From Vitellaria paradoxa (Eukaryota > Streptophyta > Magnoliopsida > Ericales > Sapotaceae): 64,000 nucleotides of DNA. Location: the NCBI GenBank assembly GCA_019916065.1, contig CM034240.1, positions 42,543,180-42,607,179 of the forward strand, in the 5' to 3' direction. The position numbers and the translations under genes are program-made. Positions 38,301-48,540 of this stretch are shown piece by piece; position 1 is the stretch's first letter, and every line of letters begins with the position of its first letter. The notes under the pieces were generated by a model that searched no databases, had not been told where the DNA came from, and worked only from the letters and a program-made list of their open reading frames with translations.

Positions 38301-40043
38301 GTTCAATTGATTGATTCCGTTTTTTACACAAACACGACCTATTTATAATCGTATAAAAGAAAGGTTGACCCGTTTATGACCAAACCTATTTAATCTCAAC
38401 CCTAACCCACCAAGTCCGTGTTGGGTTTGAGTCGAGCTAGAAATTGCCACCCCTGTCCTTGGCAATATTCTCATCTCTTTTTTTTTTTTTTTTTTAAGTA
38501 AAAGTTTATTAAAGAAACAGCATCAAGACAATGCCACAAAACAGGCTACAAACCTCCCTTGCCTATACTATTAAACTCTCTGCAAAAGCCAAAACAATAT
38601 CTATATTAGGTCCAATCCCTCCCACCCTCCAACTATACAAAATTAGACACCAAAAAAAAAAAAAACACACTCTTGAATTTGTACATAGGTGTGACAACTC
38701 ATTCAAAAATTCCTTTGTTTCTCTCTTTGTTTTAAGGAAAATTAGATCCAGTAATCAAGATAATGGCTGCATATACCAGGAGTTTCACTGTGTCAGATTT
38801 TACTGCAAACAAATTCTATGAGACAACAAAGATAGGATTATAATATTGCTAACATGGGGATCTACCCACATTCAGACGCTAGGAACAGGGAATGATGTGC
38901 ATTCTATTTATTACAGTAATGCCATACAAATATATATTTCACATAGAATGATGTGACTGAGTTGCAAGCAATTCACTTTAAAATAAAGAACCCATCCGAG
39001 TAACTTTTAGTCACAAAAATGCCATTGCGGCTTCATCCTACTAAACAATTATGTACAACAAGTTTTTAGGAACATCATTTTCCTATTAACTGGGATTCCT
39101 TAAAATCCGACAGGCATTAATGAAAGGAAACATGCAGTATATCCTTTTTTTGTGATGCAATTTACTCTAATTAATTGCTCAGTGCTTTCTAACATAGTTC
39201 CTTCTGGTTAGAATGTTCGGAAACATGGAAAGATACCCAGTGCTGTATCATATTGCCATAACATGATGCTTGGTTATGAAGTACACAAAAATCATTTTTC
39301 TGGTTATAGATTTACAGATATCTTAATTACTGACCAAAATTGACAAAATAGCCATGCTTGAATCATTCTGCACCTTACTCCTTTAACTAAAAATGTGAAT
39401 TAAATGCTTTCCAACATCAAAGATATCTTCTATTAGCATTATTTCTAGTAACTAATAGTCGACGTTGCATTGTAGCCTGCCCTACTAAAGTTTATGACAA
39501 TAAATTTTTATATATTGATGACTGAACATACTGTAACACAGAAAGCGAAGCCAGGCCACAATGCCATGCCATAAAATCTCATCTTTTACTTGATTCGCAC
39601 GACTGATGAATTGTTTTCATCAGTCTTCATTATCCCCTGTTCAGTTATAATTCCCCTGAAACTTTCTCCTTCGTTGCCAAAAGTAGTTATTCATGAATGC
39701 CATCACCAAATCACACAGACCATACCACAACAGTAAATATACATATGAAAAGATTAAGCTAGAGTACCTCATTGGACAGCCCCGTGCTATTCTGAATAGA
39801 AGTGAACAGCTCAAAGAGCACTGGTAGAGACATAGATTTGACTTCATCTGGTAGAGAGCCATGGTTGGAGTTGATCCAAGCCTCGACTTCAATCGGGGTC
39901 ACAGTCTTCCCCTCGGGCATCGCAGCAAGCCAAGCTCGAGCCATCGTCTCCCATGGCTGGGCTGCTTGAACGCGTTCGCTAGGGTTTTGATCGGGCGTTT
40001 GGCTTTCTAGGGTTTGGTTCTGGGCGTCGGTTGAGTTCAACAT
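26328..40043 (-). CDS. Conserved plant protein of unknown function, 250 aa, five exons
   Basis: I cannot name this gene. Exons: 40043-39768 (92 codons), 37870-37622 (83 codons), 34769-34691, 26598-26520 and 26397-26328 (TAA). All four introns are GT-AG, phases close exactly (753 coding bases) and the last three exons join in frame: VALP, then [20 protein letters not shown], then [20 protein letters not shown]. The first exon is Gln/Pro-rich, then has [20 protein letters not shown] and a helical stretch. Exon 2 has [40 protein letters not shown] and a very basic end (KRKEKKK), suggesting nucleic-acid or nuclear function. No signal peptide or membrane segment. Introns of about 1.9, 2.85, 8.1 and 0.1 kb carry an hAT-like element, a LINE remnant and a whole Ty3/gypsy element. 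Exons 1-2 are certain as coding; exons 3-5 rest on phase and on resemblance to remembered plant homologues. Confidence 0.78.
26990..27130 (-). mobile_element. Tourist-like MITE copy
   Basis: Inverse orientation of the family at 25190: TTGTGAGTTCATAATTTGTG, GATAAAAAGTTAATAAC, then a GGTTTTCAGAGATTTTTCGA stretch, bounded by TTTGG and CCAAACACAACC. It lies in the large intron of the 250-residue gene. Confidence 0.55.
27808..27812. repeat. Target-site duplication, left (GAGTT)
   Basis: GAGTT directly precedes the left LTR; the same five bases follow the right LTR at 33517-33521. Five bases is the usual duplication size for Ty3/gypsy integrases. Confidence 0.88.
27813..28312 (-). repeat. 3' LTR of Ty3/gypsy element
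   Basis: This 500-bp repeat begins TGATGCACCTCC and ends GATGTTTCATCA, with the TG...CA ends of an LTR. It matches 33014-33516 over its full length; my hand alignment finds about 40 differences (near 8%), indicating an old insertion. It is the 3' LTR because the coding region reads on the minus strand. Confidence 0.92.
28313..28324 (-). other. Polypurine tract of gypsy element
   Basis: Read on the minus strand, CCGGGGGAGAAT lies immediately against the 3' LTR; its purine run GGGGGAGAA is where plus-strand priming starts in LTR retrotransposons. Confidence 0.75.
28330..29700 (-). pseudogene. Integrase with chromodomain-like tail (gypsy), broken
   Basis: From upstream to downstream: remains of a zinc-binding segment (about 29460-29560); the core with [20 protein letters not shown] and FDRDVKFV, which carry the first two catalytic Asp (29160-29459); and a tail at 28410-28607 reading [20 protein letters not shown], which looks like a chromodomain. 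The frame is interrupted several times. Confidence 0.8.
29701..31160 (-). pseudogene. Reverse transcriptase/RNase H (gypsy), broken
   Basis: The catalytic site of the reverse transcriptase reads [14 protein letters not shown] on the minus strand near 30580-30625, with the FDD form of the YxDD box. The RNase H end, at about 29713-29967, has [12 protein letters not shown] and [15 protein letters not shown]. Many stops and shifts lie between. Confidence 0.78.
31455..31769 (-). pseudogene. Retroviral-type aspartic protease segment (gypsy)
   Basis: A 104-codon open stretch contains [20 protein letters not shown], the active-site loop of retroelement proteases, with DGGS where D(T/S)G is usual. 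It follows gag directly, as expected. Confidence 0.75.
31836..32850 (-). pseudogene. Gag with CCHC zinc knuckle (gypsy), frameshifted
   Basis: Three overlapping open stretches in different frames cover the capsid region ([47 protein letters not shown]), followed by one zinc knuckle [15 protein letters not shown]. The shifts between the stretches show that the polyprotein cannot be made. Confidence 0.82.
32999..33010 (-). other. Primer-binding site of gypsy element (initiator tRNA-Met)
   Basis: On the minus strand the bases TGGTATCAGAGC begin 3 bases after the 5' LTR end; this is the standard complement of the 3' end of plant initiator Met-tRNA used for minus-strand priming. Confidence 0.92.
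33014..33516 (-). repeat. 5' LTR of Ty3/gypsy element
   Basis: Begins TGATGCAGCTCC, ends GATGTTTCATCA, 503 bp, matching the repeat at 27813-28312. Followed by GAGTT (33517-33521), the right target duplication. Confidence 0.92.
35170..36090 (-). mobile_element. LINE reverse-transcriptase remnant
   Basis: Minus-strand pieces match the 3' half of a plant LINE polyprotein: a GLPQGF box (about 35985-35970), [30 protein letters not shown], then [17 protein letters not shown] (about 35560-35500) and [17 protein letters not shown] (about 35330-35270). The catalytic FADD box reads FVND, so an essential Asp is lost, and frames shift between pieces. It lies in the intron between exons 2 and 3 of the 250-residue gene, in the same direction. 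Confidence 0.8.
38028..38454. mobile_element. Non-autonomous hAT-like element
   Basis: Left end AGGGGTGACA, right end TGCCACCCCT (inverse AGGGGTGGCA, 9 of 10). The interior has several CGTGTC / GACACG-type words and no coding. This is a common arrangement in plant hAT-type MITEs. The 8-bp target duplication is not clean. Located in the first intron of the 250-residue gene. Confidence 0.6.
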
Positions 40044-41474
40044 TGGAGGTGCTCCGATTTGCCCGCGCCGCTGCCACGAAGTATCGGCCCTTTTTCAGTT
40101 AGGATGAGCAGTTTTTTACCAAGCAATGTCGTGAGATGAACCTTTTTTCTTTTTCTTCTGTTTTTTTAACCCCTTCTTTCGTATCCCAAATTTAAGTTCT
40201 GTTCTTTTTCAATTGAAATTAAAAGGTTTTACAAGTATAATGTTGGCTAGCCCTAGACTAACTTTATTTATGAGTTTAGGTATGATTGGTAGTATTAGAC
40301 AAAACTCAAGTGGAATTCGATACGAATTATTTAATATATTAATTAAATTTTAAAATATTAAAATATAAATACTAAGAAATATAAAATAACATAAATCATA
40401 AACTCAAACATAACATAACACGACAATATTAATATTCTTAAATTTATGAAAAAAAAAAAGAAAATAAAATAAAATATTAAAGAACAAGATGATAAAAAAA
40501 TAAGATAAGTAATAATAATTTTATTTACATATTTTTGAAAGTTTAAGGAAGAAAAATTGATATTTTTATTAATTTTGTTTGTAAGTTGAAAAGAGAGAGG
40601 AAAAAAATGTATTGATATTTTATTATTTTTTCTTTATTTCTGTCTAATTTTTGGACTTTTCATTTATAGAGATTTTAAATTTTTTATTTTTATTTGCACT
40701 TCTCGTTTTTTATTTGTCTTTTCTCAAAACTCTAAAATGAGTGAGAAAACCTCACACCCCCCCTCCTATTTCATTTTCATCCATCCCAAACTAGCCGTAG
40801 AGGCGAAGATCATCCAAATTTTGAGATTCAAAGAAGCTAAACTCTTTTGCCAAATGTTAGATTTCCCTTCTCATGTCGAGGTTGGAGAAGGTGGATTTAG
40901 GGTATCATTAGGAGAACAAAGAGGGTGTTTGGATTTTTAAAAGATATTAAAAATTTCCTTTTTATTAATTTTTTTAATTAAATTTTATTTTGTATCATTT
41001 TATGTTAATTTTGTTATTATTCTTTTGACAAATCAAACATCACCAATGTCCACACAAATAAAATATTATGATAACGCAGATAAATGTCTTTTAGATGTGC
41101 GCTGATAATAGATAAAAGGTTAAGACCTCTTGGGAAGTTCTTATTGTACTAACTTCAATAATGAGACAAGTGAGCGGAGAAAAAACAACAAACACGATTT
41201 TTACATTACAGTTAACTAACAGTATGTTTAGTTGGATGAAAAATATGAATGAGGGAAAATGGGGAGAGGATAATATCTCATTTCTATTGTTTAGTTAGAG
41301 GGAAAAGTGAAGAGGAAGGAAAAATGAGATGAAAAAGTGGGTAGAAAAATAAGTGGATGGGTCTCATCTATTTTTATCCTTTCAAATTTGAGAGGAAAAG
41401 AGACGTGAAAAGGAGAGAGAAAAAGAGAAAAGTGTGATAAAAAAATAAAAAAGTGGAACCTACATTTCATAAAG

Positions 41475-41620
41475 GATTCGTTTGGTTTGTAATTTTTATC
41501 TGAAAAACTCTATAAATCTCTGTTAACTTTATATCACATCAACTTTTTTCTTTCACTACACACATTACGAACTCTCAATTTATCTTAATTTACCTCACTT
41601 TTTCTTACACCAAACGAAGC
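41475..41620 (+). mobile_element. Tourist-like MITE copy
   Basis: Ends GGATTCGTTTGGT and ACCAAACGAAGCC form inverted repeats (12 of 13). The body shares AAATCTCTGTTAACTTTATA, CATCAACTTTTTTCTTTCA and CATTACGAACTCTCAATTTA with the copy at 25190. AAA flanks both sides. Confidence 0.7.
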
Positions 41621-41939
41621 CAAAATAACTTTTAATTCAAAATAAATTATAATATATATATATAAATACATCTATATTTCTTTTTTTTCTTCTCACTTTT
41701 CTACTCCACCAAGCACGTGTCCTTCCTTTCACTTTTCTTTCCTTCCTTTATTCCTTTCTCCAAAATTTCCTTTGTAGCAAACAGAGCCTAAAACTCAAAG
41801 CAAATAATATTTTTAACTTTATGCACGTAGGTCATGATAATTTAAAAAAAAAAAAATCTCCTCTAGTTTAAGAGTTTATTTCGGTGAGGAATTTTATTTA
41901 ATTTTAAAATATAATTTTTGGGGAGTACAAAAAATTCTA

Positions 41940-42310
41940 TGGATAGTTTCTTATTTGTGTTTTAATTAGGAAATACTTGAACCTTAAACTGGAGATATTT
42001 TATGCCTTTTCTATTCGTTCCTAGATTAGAGATATTTTATAGTTTAGGCTCTTTCCTAGTCCTGTTTTAACGAGGAATCCTGTGTTAATGAGGAATTATA
42101 GGGACTTTTTTTTTTTGAATAATTCTATTTTAGTTAGGGGTCTTTTCCAGTTCTAGAAGTCTAATCTTAGTCAGGATATATTCTTCTATTCTAGTATTGT
42201 TTTAGTTAGGAGCATTCATCATCTCATTTTAATTAGGAATATTTTCAAGTCGGCTTTAACTAGGGTATTTTCTGGTTCTATTCTAATTAGGAGTTTTTTT
42301 TCCTAGTAAA
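41940..42310. repeat. Degenerate array of TTTTAATTAGGA-type units
   Basis: Units reading roughly TTCTATTTTAATTAGGAGTC followed by TTTTCTAG recur six or more times with irregular spacing of about 40-50 bases. Isolated units also occur near 43690-43770, 47830 and 48330-48400, beside the F-box duplication. Confidence 0.6.
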
Positions 42311-42498
42311 TTTTTTATTAAAAATTATTTTTGGTCACCGTGAATGTTACTCATGCACAATTTTGGAGTGTTTGTTTGGTCAAAATAAAAAAAAAAAACG
42401 CACCAACTTTTACTAACTTTTTACACTTTTTTTCAATTAAATTTTGTCACATATCATTTTTATATTAATTTTTTATATTTCTACTGTATTTTTTGACC

Positions 42499-42960
42499 AA
42501 ACACCCCCTGTATTGCAATAATTGGCAAATCAATGGTAATGCTGTAGAAGTTGCCGTTAACCTTACCGTCGAAAACGAAAACGAAAAGATCGAAGTAGGC
42601 TCTCAAGCGAGTAATCTCTTCCAGTTATAGCTCTCAAGCGAGTAATCTCTTCCGGTTATAACAACCACCAATTGAATTCTAAGGTTATTTTTACATTAAA
42701 TTTTTGTACTTTTACTTTATTTTTTTAACTAAACACCCCCTTTAGCGCAACAATTGGCAAATCGATGGCAATGTTGTAGAAGCTACCGTCAACCTCATCG
42801 TTGAAGACGAAGATGAAGACGAAAATGAAAACGAAAACGAAAACGAAAATATCGAAATAAAATCTCAAGCGAGTAATCTCTTCCAATTATAGCTCTCAAG
42901 CGAATAATCTCCTCTAGTTATGGTGACCATCAGTTGAATTTTAGAGTTACTTTTGATCGA
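42499..42960. repeat. 232-bp tandem duplication
   Basis: AAACACCCCC...TTGGCAAATC.ATGG.AATG begins at 42499 and again at 42731. Each unit carries two copies of CTCTCAAGCGAGTAATCTCT and a GAAAAC-type microsatellite that has expanded in the second unit. Confidence 0.8.
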
Positions 42961-45185
42961 CAAATCGAAGTTGGGGGTATGCAGAAATTACTTACGTAAG
43001 ATTTTCGAATGAAATTATTATTTTTGGTTTTAAGTTAAAATATATTTTTAGACAAAAAAATTATTGGGATCATTTATGCTATACTTGGAACATGAATTTG
43101 TCGAAGTTAAATAAAAAATGTGGGAAAACTAAAATTAATAATTTATATAATTTTAAGTAAAAGCTACATTTTATTGTTAAAAATTTATTTATTTTAATCT
43201 CATTTTTCTAACTCTATAAGAAAAATTGAAATTAATTTGTCTTTTTCACCTCATTTGTATTTTTACCATTTTCTTCAAATTATTATTATTTTTTTTATCT
43301 ACAAATTCATATTCCAAACATAATCTTGAGTCATTACATTTTATACTCTTTGAAATTTGTCTAAAATACATGATACACTTTAAAAATCAACACACTCTGC
43401 TAGAATTAAAATATGAAATTGATAAAACTTGCTATACATTTTTATCTGCTTTTATGCTAAATTAAAACATTTTTTCACTTTAAAAAAAAACTCAAAATAC
43501 ATTAATTTGCATGTTTCTAAATAATATTTTTCTAGACAATTATATATAAATCTTTGAAACATAGATTTAGTTTAAGTTTAAACAAATTTATTAATTTTAC
43601 ACTTTATCCAAATTATAAATAATCAAACTATGAAAAAAGTGAAAAATATCTTAATTATGAATTTTTTTTAGAGCGTTGTCTTTTATAAATGAATTTTCTA
43701 GTCCTCTTTTAATTAGGCATCTTATCTTAATTTGGAATTTTTACTACTCGGTTTAAATTAGGGTCTTTTCTAGGTCTATAGGTATCTTGTCTGACTTACT
43801 GTTATTTTAAAAAACGGTGAAAATACTAAAATATTTTAAAAGTCATTCACTTTTTATCTCACTATACGAATTACGAACTCACAATTTATTTCATTTTTTC
43901 TTATTTTATCTCATTTTTATCACTCCAAACGTACTCATATTTTCTCTTATTAAATATAGATAACATTTTATGATAGATGTTTTTTCAAAAAAAAAAAAAG
44001 TGAAATTAAAAGTAAAATAAACGTTAAGAATAGGATGATATATTATATCCAATCCTATACCCATCGTAATAGATAACTTGGCCTTAGGGTTGGTTTGACC
44101 CAAAAAAATAAATAAATAAATGCATGATCCCTCAAGTTCAAAGTTCAACACATAATTATTTCATAATCTTTGACTAAAAGTGCAAAATTGGCCCTAGGGT
44201 TAGTTTGACTAAAAATTCATGATCTCTCTGATTTAAAATTCAACGCATAATCCTTTCATAATTTTGATTAACGTGCAAAATTTACTGAATATATTCAATT
44301 TAACTAAATGTGTGCCGCATAAGTCAAAATTTGTTGAAGGAAAGACATTCAAAATTAAATAGAAGTACATTTTTTTTACATATTTTATGTTAAAATGAAA
44401 TATTATTTTATTTTTGAAAGTGATTGAATTTATCTTTATTTGTCTAAACAATATTTTTAAGACGATCACATATGTTTAATTAAATTTAATATTTTTCAGT
44501 AATTTTATATTGTAGTCCAAATTACAGGCGAGTTATTACTGACTTTTAAATTAAAGAGAAGTTATCACGTATTCTTTGTTTGAACACAAAGAGATAAAAA
44601 TATAATTTAGTTTGTAAAAAGCTTAAATATATATTTGTAAAACAAAGTTACATAAAATTAACACGTAAAAATAAAAATTACTAATTAAGAGACTAAGGTA
44701 TTCATATAATGTTTAATAAATGTGTAAAATTTTATTATTTATTACAAATATTATCACATTTTAAAAATATTAATTTAAAATTTTATAAAAAATATATGAG
44801 AAAAATGAGAATGTGTTTTCATATGAATTGACTGACAAGCAAGCAAAGTAAAAAAAAAAAAGAGAAAAAAATAGTCCTGATCATTAAACAAATTTAATAA
44901 TTAAAAATATTTTAAATTTAAATCTTCAACTTTTTTATTATACAGATGTTATGAAAGCATTGGCTTAAACTTTCTATTTATTAGTTATTAGCCTACTAGT
45001 AAAAAAGACATCTTTAGAGTGAGAATTTAGTGTGAGAAAAAAATAAAAGAAAAATATAGAAAAATAAAAATAAAATATATATTTCTATTTGAATTAATTT
45101 AAATTATAATAGAATCAAAAAAATTCAGTAGTATATTAACTTCTTAATTTAATTTTTTTTAATTTCAATTAACATAATTTCATTC

Positions 45186-45380
45186 TCACACTTCTTCTTC
45201 TTCTTCTTTTTTAACGGAGCCAATTCCTTTCACAACCGGACGTGCGGTAACTTTATTTTGCTGGCTGTATGGCTTCTTATTTTGACCATGCTGGCTTTTG
45301 TTGCTCAGGTTGGAATTTGACCTCTCCAGCTGGTTAATGGCTTCCATCCTTCTTGTGAAGGCTGAGAATATTTGAAGCAA
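45186..45380 (-). pseudogene. Unrecognised coding-like fragment downstream of F-box copy A
   Basis: A 64-codon frame with charged, non-repetitive composition (RRMEAINQLERSNSNLSNKS; HGQNKKPYSQQNK) ends in a Glu run. The counterpart in the duplication, about 49920-50115, has one extra base near 49992 (TTTAGTTTTGC against TTTATTTTGC), so the frames differ. I do not recognise the family. It may be a captured exon fragment. Confidence 0.3.
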
Positions 45381-45824
45381 CCACCCATATATTTGAATAC
45401 AAATTTAATTTAAAATTGACAAAATTTAAACTCCATATAAAATTTTTTTTTAATTATTACTGAATATATTCATTAAAATTTAAAATATTTAAATATAAAC
45501 ACAAGTAAATACGATTATAAACCCCAATACCATATATTAAATCAAATTGCAAATTGACATAGATATATTTCTTGCATTTGTATGCATAGTTTTTGTAGCT
45601 TTTTATATATTTCATCTCAATACAAAAAATTGTTATGAAATTTTAAAATAAAATTAATGAAATTATATTTACAACTAAATTAAAAAGTACTAAATATACT
45701 ACTTTTAGGCAAATTAACAAAACATTAATGTGGCCCCGGAATAAACCATAAAGGCTATGTAATCAACTTAATCTCTTAAAAATAATAACAACAAGAAAAA
45801 AAAAAAAAAAAAAAACTCTAACTT

Positions 45825-47278
45825 TCACCAATTTTTTCTAATTTTCTCAAAAACCTTTATCCCCACCACGGTGTCTTCAATTGCTGCCATGCGGTCATTC
45901 TCATGGTATTTGCAGCCATCACCATTAGCATCAGTCTCAACCATTTGATCATAATTTTTAGCTCTGTGGTAATCACTCTCATTATTAGTCTCTTCAATCT
46001 CAGCTGGATCTTCTTCATTGTTATCTTCTTCTTCATCGTGATTAACACCGTTACCATTAACAGCCTCTTCAATCTCAGCCATTGGATAGTCCCCATCACC
46101 ATCCCCATTAGCAGCAAACCGCTCGTACAGATGGTCCATACACTCCCCGTCGTGGCCCGACCTCCAGTCCCGCGCTTGACAAGCACGCGAGCAATATCCC
46201 ACCGTTGCACAAGCGGAGCACCTTCGGAATTCGTTCGGACGGGTCTCGGGCCGCCCACAACCCGCGTACGAGCACAAGCGCAGTCCTTGATAAACCGCTT
46301 CCCACAACTCGAACCATTCAGTCAAGAATCGGTTGACAGGGTGGGGCTCCTGCGGGCAACTCACGCCCGAACCGGAACCTGGATTGCCCAGAGGGATACC
46401 GCGGTGCCCGGTGTTTTGCATCTCCAACGAGAGGAGGCTGCGAACCGACGTATCGTCGGGGCGTGTATCGCACCCGAACTCCAGCTCGTCCGCCTTGGAA
46501 AATATTCGAAGGCCCTCGTCGATGTTTTGGCGAACTCCGTAGCCGTCATGGAGGCAGAGCCCGACTTCTCGAAGGGCGTCGATGTGGTTGAGGGAAGCAG
46601 CGTAAGCACTGAGTGCGACGCCGGCGCGGAGGTCCTTGTCGTATAATGTGCGACCACTGCCGTTGAACTGAATCACGGCAAGAGAATACAATGCCGGCGC
46701 GTGAGACTTCTTCCCGGCCTCGGCCATCATAATCAACCCGCTTCGGCGGTATCGTAGGCAATAAAATCGAATCTGCACAAGTTTTTCAATCGAAAAGTTA
46801 TCAGAAACGGGAAATCCAATCGCGTGCTACCATGGCAATGGCTATTTCTTCGAAGCCATGTACTTACATATACACATACTGACCATTCCGAGAGTATAGC
46901 ATGCTTCTATGTTGCCGGCGAAAACACAGCGTTTCAAGAACCGGTGAGCGTCTTCGGACCAGTTTTTGGCTCTGACGGCGAGCGTTTTCGAGCCAGCTTG
47001 GGATAGAACCAGCGGATCGAGACCCAACCGATTCAGCCTCTTGCATCTGGCAAACAAAACAAAGATCAATTTCAACAAAACCAAACCAAAAATCCGAAAT
47101 CTGTATATGCCTACGCGCACATTATAGATACCTACGTTAGGAGAACACAGATGAAATCTGAGGGGCAATTAGCGGTGAAACTGAGAGTGCAGAGGATAAC
47201 GATGACCAAATCGTCAGGTAACCTATCGAAGAGATCATGACTTCCGTGGAAAGTCTTCTGTCTTTTGCTCTCAACCAT
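45825..47278 (-). CDS. F-box protein with Sel1-like repeats and MYND zinc finger (At1g67340 type), copy A
   Basis: Predicted SCF ubiquitin-ligase adaptor. Exons: 47278-47136, 47046-46884, 46772-45825; borders GT-AG and phases join, 417 aa. Order: F-box (residues about 17-60, LFDRLPDDLVIVILCTLSF); two Sel1-like helical repeats (about 115-195, including ALYSLAVIQFNGSG and DALREVGLCLHDGYGVRQN); MYND finger (about 269-313) with CSYAGC, CSAC, YCSRAC and HDGEC providing the zinc ligands; then an acidic, Asn/Glu-rich tail with ATTATTAGTC-type repeats. The start matches the F-box context, with MVESKRQKTF in front. Exon 3 is much more GC-rich than its surroundings, so long antisense frames exist there. 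It differs from copy B by two residues (Thr31/Ile, Glu198/Ala). Confidence 0.92.
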
Positions 47279-48540
47279 ATTATGGTGTTTGGATGAAAAA
47301 GAAAATAAAGTAAAACAAAAGTAAAATAAAAAAATAAAAAATTTTCGTTAAGTAATATGGGTCGAAATTTAATTGAAAAAATTTATAAACTTTTGTAAAT
47401 TTTGGTGAATTTTGATCAATCAAAAATCACCTATATTATTTCAACCCGTAATATAAATAATCCGATGGAAGAATTATACTCTATTTCATGGAAATTTCCC
47501 GTCAAGTTATCTACATATAGAGGTACATATATAATGTATATATATCCTTATCCAAGTTTGCTTTGCTTTCTCTGTCTAAATCTGAAATCAAATGGGAATT
47601 GACTTTTGTGGATGCAAAGGAAAGCTAAAGAAAGCGGCGGTTTTTGTTTTTTTTTTTTTTTTTTTTTCCATCACGTAAGTAGAAGGCGGTTTTGGCGATT
47701 GACGAAACGGGAAGGGAAGCCGGTTTTGGCGATGGACCAAGCGGCGATTGGATTAACGCAAATAAATTAAAAAAAAAAAACTGCAGACAAATAAATAATA
47801 ATATTAAGGTTTGAAAGTCTGGTATTTATAAGCCTGTTTTAATTAGAAGTCTAGGTACCATTGGCGTACGTAAAAATTTAGGTCAGCGTAGGTCAAATCA
47901 CGTGTAAAATTTTAAATTTTAAATAAATACATAAAATACGATAAAATATAAAATACTATACATTGATATCAAATACATTGTCACTTTTCTATTCTGTTAC
48001 AATAATTTGCTCTATTCAAAAGTTACCAAAATTTTTACCAAACACACAAAAGTTGCTAAAAATTACCAAAAATTGTTAAAAGTTGCCAAAAGTTACTAAA
48101 ATTGCTAAAAGTTGTCAAAAATTTTACCAAACACTCAAAAATTGTAAAAAAAATACTAAAAAATTTTTTATAAAAAATACCAAAAGTTACTAAAAGATAT
48201 GCATCCAAATGCATCTAAAAATTTTTTATAAATATTTATAATTTTTTTATATAAATAATTTTTTTTTAAATTTCAACGTAAACCTTCACCTACACTGAGC
48301 ACCATATGGCTCCGCCACTGTAATGTAGGATACATTTAATCCAATTTTAATCAGGAAACTTTCCAAGTCCTATTTTAGGGTATATTTTAACCATGTTTTA
48401 GTTGTAATAAAAAAAAAAAAAAAAGTTGGAATTACACTTTACCCCTGCATGTCTGTTTTATGGGTTATGGGATTTGATAGAACACATTATTTCATTTTTA
48501 ATTTTTATTTTATATTTAATTATTCCCCCCTTTGTGGTAA
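47279..48540. other. Upstream region of F-box copy A and spacer between duplicated blocks
   Basis: 47279-47823 belongs to the duplication and holds the presumed promoter of copy A. 47824-48540 is unique spacer. At 48000-48190 the spacer carries a degenerate tandem array of AGTTGCTAAAAATTACCAAA-like units (about 20 bp). No gene seen. Confidence 0.6.

Larger units (their letters stand above)
40044..45824. other. Intergenic region, AT-rich, with repeats
   Basis: No gene was recognised. It holds a degenerate motif array (41940-42310), a 232-bp tandem duplication (42499-42960), Tourist-like MITE copies (41475-41620, 43800-43930), a larger element-like stretch about 41220-41790, and, from about 43800 on, the left part of the 4-kb duplication. 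The short frame at 40737 is unsupported. Confidence 0.6.
43800..47823. repeat. Segmental direct duplication, copy A
   Basis: This 4.0-kb block recurs at about 48540-52555 at an offset close to 4739. It contains one whole F-box/MYND gene, roughly 550 bp upstream of its start and 2 kb downstream. The left edge lies in a Tourist-like MITE. Identity is highest through the gene and lower at the left edge. Confidence 0.9.

Noticed and set aside
40737..40940. 67-codon open frame upstream of the 250-residue gene
   Set aside because: No recognisable family or splice partners; expected by chance.
45903..46646. 247-codon antisense frame (also 50642-51385)
   Set aside because: It lies opposite the MYND exon; its length reflects the GC-rich coding strand, and its peptide looks like translated antisense of codon repeats.
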